Assembly (NCBI RefSeq): GCF_004352825.1 | Contig: NZ_SJRW01000001.1 | Location: forward strand, 1,302,001 to 1,366,000 | Direction of reading: 5' to 3' | DNA from: Luteimonas arsenica | GTDB lineage: Bacteria; Pseudomonadota; Gammaproteobacteria; Xanthomonadales; Xanthomonadaceae | DNA: 64,000 nucleotides | Part shown: positions 59,609 to 64,000 of the stretch, one piece after another | How the letters are laid out: every line of letters starts with the position of its first letter | How positions within the stretch are numbered: position 1 is the first letter of the stretch | Position numbers and translations under genes: made by a program | Notes under the pieces: generated by a model | Seen by the model: the letters and a program-made list of their open reading frames with translations, nothing else | Databases searched by the model: none | What the model was told of the DNA's origin: nothing

Positions 59609-61297
59609 ATGACCGAATCATTCGCAGAACTGTTCGAAGCCAGCCAGGCGAACCTCGCCAAGCTGAAGCCCGGCGCGATCGTCACCGGCACCGTGGTCCA
59701 GGTGCGCACCGACGTCGTCGTGATCAACGCCGGCCTCAAGTCCGAAGGCATCGTGCCGATCGAACAGTTCCGTAACGACGCCGGCGAGATCGACGTCGCC
59801 GAGGGCGACGTCGTCAAGGTCGCCCTCGACTCCCTCGAGAACGGCTTCGGCGAGACCGTGCTGTCGCGCGAGAAGGCCAAGCGCGCCATGGTGTGGGACG
59901 AGCTCGAGGAAGCCCTCGAGAAGAACGAGACCGTCACCGGCCGCATCAGCGGCAAGGTCAAGGGCGGCTTCACCGTCGACATCAAGGACGTCCGCGCGTT
60001 CCTGCCGGGCTCGCTGGTCGACGTGCGCCCGGTGCGCGACCCGGTGTACCTCGAGGGCAAGGAACTCGAGTTCAAGCTCATCAAGCTCGACCGCAAGCGC
60101 AACAACGTGGTCGTCTCCCGCCGCGCGGTGGTCGAGAGCGAGCACTCGGAAGAGCGCGAGCAGCTGATGGAGAAGCTGGTCGAGGGCGCCGTGCTCAAGG
60201 GCGTGGTCAAGAACCTCACCGACTACGGCGCGTTCGTGGACCTCGGCGGCATCGACGGCCTGCTGCACATCACCGACATGGCCTGGAAGCGCGTGCGCCA
60301 TCCGTCCGAAGTCGTGGAAGTGGGCCAGGAGCTCGACGTCCGCGTGCTCAAGTACGACCGCGAGCGCAACCGCGTCAGCCTGGGCCTGAAGCAGCTGGGC
60401 GAGGATCCGTGGGACAACATCGCCCGCCGCTACCCGTCCAACACCCGCGTGTTCGGCAAGGTCTCCAACGTCACCGACTACGGCGCGTTCGTCGAGATCG
60501 AGCCGGGCGTCGAGGGCCTGGTGCACGTGTCCGAGATGGACTGGACCAACAAGAACGTCAACCCGCAGAAGGTCGTGCAGGTCGGCGACGACATCGAGGT
60601 CATGGTGCTCGACGTCGACGAGGAGCGCCGCCGCATCTCGCTGGGCATCAAGCAGGTCACGTCCAACCCGTGGGAGACCTTCGCGGCCATCCACAAGAAG
60701 GGCGACAAGGTCGAGGGCCAGATCAAGTCGATCACCGACTTCGGCATCTTCATCGGCCTGGACGGCGGCATCGACGGCCTGATCCACCTGTCCGACATGA
60801 GCTGGAACACCAGCGGCGAGGACGTGGCGCGCGAGCTGAAGAAGGGCGACACCCTTGAGGCCGTGGTGCTGGCGGTGGACCCGGAGCGCGAGCGCATCAG
60901 CCTGGGCGTCAAGCAGCTCGAGCAGGATCCGTTCGGCCAGTTCATGGCGGCGCATCCGCGCGGCTCCAAGGTCACCGGCACCGTCAAGGAAGTCGACGCC
61001 AAGGGCGCGGTCATCGAGATCGCCGATGGCGTGGAAGGCTACGTGGCCGCCCGCGACATCTCCGACGAGCGCGTTGACGACGCCAGCCAGCACCTGAAGG
61101 TGGGCGACACGATCGAAGCCAAGTTCACCGGCATGGACCGCAAGGGCCGCAGCCTGCAGCTGTCGATCCGCGCCAAGGACGAGGCCGAGGTGGCCGAGAC
61201 CCTGGCCGAGTACAACCGTGCGGCGGCGGAAGCCTCCAGCGGCACCACCAAGCTGGGCGCGCTGCTGCGCGAACAGCTGGACAGCAAGTCCGAGTAA
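59609..61297 (+). CDS. rpsA: 30S ribosomal protein S1
   Basis: S1 binds mRNA and helps initiation on messages with weak ribosome-binding sites. The 562-residue protein has six S1 repeats, each recognisable by a GxVxxVxxxGAFVxLxxxxGLxHxSxM pattern, for example [45 protein letters not shown] and [23 protein letters not shown]. It begins [20 protein letters not shown], the S2-binding end. The start fits the family exactly. Many expressed genes in this window appear leaderless, so the balance between S1-dependent and leaderless initiation is of interest. Confidence 0.97.
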   Translation: MTESFAELFEASQANLAKLKPGAIVTGTVVQVRTDVVVINAGLKSEGIVPIEQFRNDAGEIDVAEGDVVKVALDSLENGFGETVLSREKAKRAMVWDELEEALEKNETVTGRISGKVKGGFTVDIKDVRAFLPGSLVDVRPVRDPVYLEGKELEFKLIKLDRKRNNVVVSRRAVVESEHSEEREQLMEKLVEGAVLKGVVKNLTDYGAFVDLGGIDGLLHITDMAWKRVRHPSEVVEVGQELDVRVLKYDRERNRVSLGLKQLGEDPWDNIARRYPSNTRVFGKVSNVTDYGAFVEIEPGVEGLVHVSEMDWTNKNVNPQKVVQVGDDIEVMVLDVDEERRRISLGIKQVTSNPWETFAAIHKKGDKVEGQIKSITDFGIFIGLDGGIDGLIHLSDMSWNTSGEDVARELKKGDTLEAVVLAVDPERERISLGVKQLEQDPFGQFMAAHPRGSKVTGTVKEVDAKGAVIEIADGVEGYVAARDISDERVDDASQHLKVGDTIEAKFTGMDRKGRSLQLSIRAKDEAEVAETLAEYNRAAAEASSGTTKLGALLREQLDSKSE

Positions 61298-61312
61298 TAC
61301 CTGCGACAAAAG

Positions 61313-61346
61313 CGGTGGCGGCCTGGCGCGAGCCCGGCCGCCACCG
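61313..61346 (+). terminator. Hairpin between rpsA and ihfB
   Basis: CGGTGGCGGCC (61313-61323) and GGCCGCCACCG (61336-61346) form a perfect 11-bp stem with a 12-base loop, followed by TTCTG. It may end or attenuate the rpsA transcript before ihfB, which starts 28 bases later. Confidence 0.7.
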
Positions 61347-61373
61347 TTCTGTCCGGGGCCAGCCAAGGGCACC

Positions 61374-61676
61374 ATGACCAAGTCCGAGCTCATCGAAATC
61401 CTCGCCCAGCGCCAGGGGCACCTGAAGGCCGACGACGTCGACCTGGCGGTGAAGTCGCTGCTGGAGATGATGGGAGGCGCGCTGGCCAACGGCGAGCGCA
61501 TCGAAGTCCGCGGTTTCGGCAGCTTCTCGCTGCACTACCGCCCGCCACGCACCGGCCGCAACCCCAAGACCGGGGAAGCCGTCGCGCTGCCGGGCAAGCA
61601 CGTTCCCCATTTCAAGCCGGGCAAGGAACTGCGTGAGCGCGTCAGCGACGTCATGCCCCTGCCGGCCGACGACTGA
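61374..61676 (+). CDS. ihfB: Integration host factor subunit beta
   Basis: IhfB pairs with IhfA to bend DNA at specific sites. The 100-residue protein begins [17 protein letters not shown] and has [30 protein letters not shown], the DNA-intercalating arm with its conserved Pro. A C-terminal [11 protein letters not shown] follows. The order rpsA-ihfB-lapA-lapB is conserved in gammaproteobacteria, which supports beta rather than alpha or HU. Terminal residues MPLPADD are slightly extended. Confidence 0.96.
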   Translation: MTKSELIEILAQRQGHLKADDVDLAVKSLLEMMGGALANGERIEVRGFGSFSLHYRPPRTGRNPKTGEAVALPGKHVPHFKPGKELRERVSDVMPLPADD

Positions 61677-61722
61677 CATCCACGGCTGACTGCGGGCCCC
61701 CGGCCGGCTAAGCTGTCCGCCC

Positions 61723-61971
61723 ATGCGTCCTCTCCGCGTCCTCATCGGCATGCTGTGCCTTGTCGCAGGCGTTGCGGTGGGCGCGCTCAATCCCCAGACG
61801 GTCGAGCTCGACCTCGGCCTGGTGGTACTCCGGCCGACGCTCGGCGTGGCCTTGCTCGCCACCCTCCTGTTCGGCGCCATCGCCGGTGGACTGGCGATCA
61901 TGGCTTCGGTGGTGCTGCCGCTGCGTCGGCGCCGCCAGGCGCTCCGCCCCCCTGCAACGGATGCGAACTGA
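61723..61971 (+). CDS. lapA: Lipopolysaccharide assembly protein A (LapA) domain protein
   Basis: This 82-residue inner-membrane protein has two spans (VLIGMLCLVAGVAVGALN and LGVALLATLLFGAIAGGLAIM) and a basic cytoplasmic tail (LRRRRQAL). It is the LapA/YciS partner of LapB, and in Escherichia coli the pair controls LpxC degradation and hence lipopolysaccharide synthesis. A TAAGCT box (61709-61714) eight bases before ATG suggests an almost leaderless start. lapB begins two bases after its stop. Confidence 0.9.
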   Translation: MRPLRVLIGMLCLVAGVAVGALNPQTVELDLGLVVLRPTLGVALLATLLFGAIAGGLAIMASVVLPLRRRRQALRPPATDAN

Positions 61972-61972
61972 C

Positions 61973-63151
61973 ATGGCTTTCGTCACCGAGTGGTTCTGGT
62001 TCTTCCTGCTCCTGCCGATCGCGGCGCTCAGCGGCTGGGTCATCGGGCGCCGCGGTGGCGAGCGCCACAGCGACAGCCAGGTCAGCAAGCTCTCCACCAC
62101 TTACTTCCGCGGCCTGAACTATCTGCTCAACGAGCAGCCGGACAAGGCCATCGAGCTGTTCCTGCATATCGCCGAGCTCGACAAGGACACCTTCGAGACC
62201 CAGGTCGCGCTGGGCCACCTGTTCCGGCGCCGCGGCGAGGTCGACCGCGCGATCCGCCTGCACCAGGGCCTGGTGCAGCGTCCCGACCTGAGCGACCAGC
62301 AGAAGGTCCAGGCGCTGCTGGCGCTTGGCGAGGACTACATGCGGTCGGGCCTGCTCGACCGCGCCGAGACCGTGTTCACCGAGCTCGCCGAAATCGACCA
62401 GCGTGCACCGCAGGCGCTGAAGCATCTGATCGGCATCTACCAGGCCGAGCGTGACTGGCCCAAGGCGATCGAGAACGCGACCCGCTACGAACAGGCCACC
62501 GGCGAGCCCATGGGCAAGCTGATCGGCCAGTTCGAATGCGAGCTGGCCGAGCGCCTGCGCGCTGCGGGCGAACGCGAGGGTGCGCGAGCCGCGGTGGCCC
62601 GTGCCTACGCCGCCGACTCCACCTCCGTGCGCGCGGGCATGATCGAGGGTCGCCTCGAGTTGGATGCCGGCAACGATCCGGCGGCGATCCGCGCCTACGA
62701 GCGCGCGGCCCGGCATGATCCCGACTTCCTGCCCGAGATCCTGCCGCCGCTGCGTTCGGCCTACGACCGGGTGGGCGACTCCCCGGGGGCGCGCGCCTTC
62801 CTGACCGAGATGAGCGAGCACTACCGCGGCGTGGCGCCGGTGCTGGCGTTGACGCGCCTGGTCGAGGCGGAGGAGGGCGTTCCCGCGGCCCGCCGATTCC
62901 TGGCCCAGCAGCTCAAGGACCGACCCTCGGTCCGCGGCGAGGCGGCCCTGATCGACCTCACCCTCGCCGAAGGCGGCCACGAGACCGCAACCCTGCACGA
63001 GCTCCGCCACATCACCGACCAGCTGCTGGTGCGCAACCCCGCCTATCGCTGCAACCGCTGCGGCTTCGGTGCGCGCAGCCATCACTGGCAGTGTCCCTCC
63101 TGCAAGGAGTGGGGGAGCATCAAGCCACTGCTGAACTACGCCGTGGTCTGA
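61973..63151 (+). CDS. lapB: Lipopolysaccharide assembly protein B (LapB/YciM)
   Basis: LapB is an inner-membrane heat-shock protein that presents LpxC to the FtsH protease and couples lipopolysaccharide to phospholipid synthesis. The 392-residue protein has an N-terminal membrane span (WFWFFLLLPIAALSGWVIGRR) and about six to nine TPR units (for example YFRGLNYLLNEQPDKAIELFL). A C-terminal rubredoxin-type metal site reads YRCNRCGFGARSHHWQCPSC, with two CxxC pairs. Start ATG 61973 is in the family position, two bases after lapA. Confidence 0.95.
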   Translation: MAFVTEWFWFFLLLPIAALSGWVIGRRGGERHSDSQVSKLSTTYFRGLNYLLNEQPDKAIELFLHIAELDKDTFETQVALGHLFRRRGEVDRAIRLHQGLVQRPDLSDQQKVQALLALGEDYMRSGLLDRAETVFTELAEIDQRAPQALKHLIGIYQAERDWPKAIENATRYEQATGEPMGKLIGQFECELAERLRAAGEREGARAAVARAYAADSTSVRAGMIEGRLELDAGNDPAAIRAYERAARHDPDFLPEILPPLRSAYDRVGDSPGARAFLTEMSEHYRGVAPVLALTRLVEAEEGVPAARRFLAQQLKDRPSVRGEAALIDLTLAEGGHETATLHELRHITDQLLVRNPAYRCNRCGFGARSHHWQCPSCKEWGSIKPLLNYAVV

Positions 63152-63156
63152 GCGCG

Positions 63157-64000
63157 ATGGCTGGAATGGACTGGACGGCTGCGCTGCCCTGGCTGGTGGC
63201 GGCCGCGGCAATCGCCGCCGCAGGCGCCTGGCTGGCCCGACGCCATGCGCTGCGCCACGGCCTGCTCGACCAGCCGGGCGAGCGCCGCAGCCACGTGGTG
63301 CCCACGCCCCGTGGCGGGGGCGTCGGCATCGTCGTTGCCTGGATACTCGCCTGCGCCGTGCTTGGCATAGCGGGTCGGCTGCCGGTGCCGCTGGCCGTGG
63401 CCGCGGTCTGCGGCACGCTGCTGGTAGGCGGCGCGGGATACGCCGATGACCATCGTCCGCTGTCCCCATGGCTGCGCCTGGCCGCGCATGTCGCCGCCGG
63501 CCTGGTGCTGGCCGCTGGCCTGCTCGGCGCGGGTGCCGCGCCCTGGCTGGCGCTGCTGGCGCTGGCCTGCGTGCCAGTGATGGTCAATGTCTGGAACTTC
63601 ATGGACGGCATCGACGGCCTGGCCACCAGCCAGGCGGGCCTGGCCGCATTGGGCTTCGCGTTCCTCTCGCACGGCCAGCAGGCGGCCATTCCGGCGTTGC
63701 TGCTGGTGGCTGCATGCCTCGGGTTCCTGCCTTTCAATTTCCCCAGGGCGCGAATCTTCCTCGGCGACGTCGGCAGCGGCGCTCTGGGCTTCGCACTGGC
63801 GACGCTGGCGATGCTGCTCCTGTTCGAAGCAGGGGAGGACGCTCTTCCGGGGATTCTGCCCCTGACTTTCCTGCCGGTGTCGGCTTTCCTGATTGACGCC
63901 TCCTTGACGCTGGCTTGGCGCATGGTGCGTCGCGAGAAGTGGTGGATCGCCCACGTCGAGCACGCCTACCAGCGGCTTGCCGCGAGGATCGGCTCGCATG
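63157..64000 (+). CDS. WecA/WbpL-like undecaprenyl-phosphate glycosyl-1-phosphate transferase (3' end outside window)
   Basis: This multispanning enzyme starts glycan synthesis by moving a sugar-1-phosphate to undecaprenyl phosphate at the inner membrane. The visible 281 codons show PTPRGGGVGIVVAW after the first span, the Asp pair AGYADDHRPLS, the catalytic NFMDGIDGLATSQAG and RARIFLGDVGSGALGF. The HxxH-type loop is WWIAHVEHAYQRLAARIGS. WbpL/WecA-type O-antigen or enterobacterial-common-antigen-like initiation is likely. The gene begins five bases after lapB and runs off the end. Polysaccharide-cluster genes may follow beyond the window. Confidence 0.9.
   Translation, partial: MAGMDWTAALPWLVAAAAIAAAGAWLARRHALRHGLLDQPGERRSHVVPTPRGGGVGIVVAWILACAVLGIAGRLPVPLAVAAVCGTLLVGGAGYADDHRPLSPWLRLAAHVAAGLVLAAGLLGAGAAPWLALLALACVPVMVNVWNFMDGIDGLATSQAGLAALGFAFLSHGQQAAIPALLLVAACLGFLPFNFPRARIFLGDVGSGALGFALATLAMLLLFEAGEDALPGILPLTFLPVSAFLIDASLTLAWRMVRREKWWIAHVEHAYQRLAARIGSH

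Noticed and set aside
59618-61501. A 627-codon minus-strand frame opposite rpsA
   Set aside because: It mirrors the six S1 repeats and has no independent motif.

Overview
The window is about 64 kb of very GC-rich chromosomal DNA from a gammaproteobacterium. Gene content and order point to the family Xanthomonadaceae (Luteimonas/Lysobacter/Xanthomonas-like): glnD-dapD-dapE-asnB, serC-pheA-aroA, cmk-rpsA-ihfB-lapA-lapB, the Xanthomonas-type 'transmembrane repetitive protein' beside nfuA, and many genes whose -10 box lies six bases before the start codon. No rRNA, prophage, insertion sequence or CRISPR array was seen. The taxonomic call is inference from gene order and protein similarity.

Layout. 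1-5854: glnD (5' end outside the window), dapD, an ArsC/Spx-like gene and dapE overlap or nearly touch. An asparagine-rich leader peptide with a terminator follows, then asnB. 5855-13077: a parC relic, an Asn/Gly-rich secreted protein, a penicillin-acylase-family hydrolase, parC and a secreted helical-repeat protein, all on the minus strand. 13196-17770: a flavin oxidoreductase, tRNA-Leu(CAG), rnr and rlmB. 17786-18078: a nested inverted repeat with no gene. 18109-20882 (minus): rnt and an hvfABC/bufferin-type metallo-RiPP operon whose precursor carries two EF-hands. 20971-25783 (minus): pstSCAB-phoU behind two Pho boxes with a terminator between them. 25796-29596: a degenerate Mrr-like membrane protein, a PHA-system protein, an FHA protein and msrPQ. 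29716-33249: serC-pheA-aroA. 33259-38077: two TonB-like proteins, serS, a LysR regulator, tRNA-Ser(UGA) and a GacA/UvrY-type regulator. 38163-45567: rne with a long leader, rluC, phhB, nfuA and a proline-rich membrane protein. 45697-54618: two cytochromes c, then a tripartite RND efflux operon with two permeases and a tiny two-cysteine secreted peptide. 54702-58628: a TraB-family membrane protein, aguB, aguA, a small secreted protein and a zinc-independent L36. 58759-64000: cmk, rpsA, ihfB, lapA, lapB and a truncated WecA-like transferase.

How the genes work together. The left end holds nitrogen and amino-acid metabolism (GlnD signalling, diaminopimelate, asparagine). The centre holds phosphate uptake under apparent PhoB control, methionine-sulfoxide repair and serine/aromatic synthesis. 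The right end holds RNA turnover, Fe-S maturation, efflux, putrescine synthesis and the cmk-rpsA-ihfB-lapAB block that ties ribosome supply to envelope regulation.

Most notable: (1) a probable asparagine-sensing attenuator before asnB with mutually exclusive terminator and antiterminator pairings; (2) the EF-hand bufferin-like operon; (3) tandem Pho boxes flanking a terminated segment that could be a PhoB-controlled small RNA; (4) the nested inverted repeat; (5) a 36-bp centred dyad before the RND operon.
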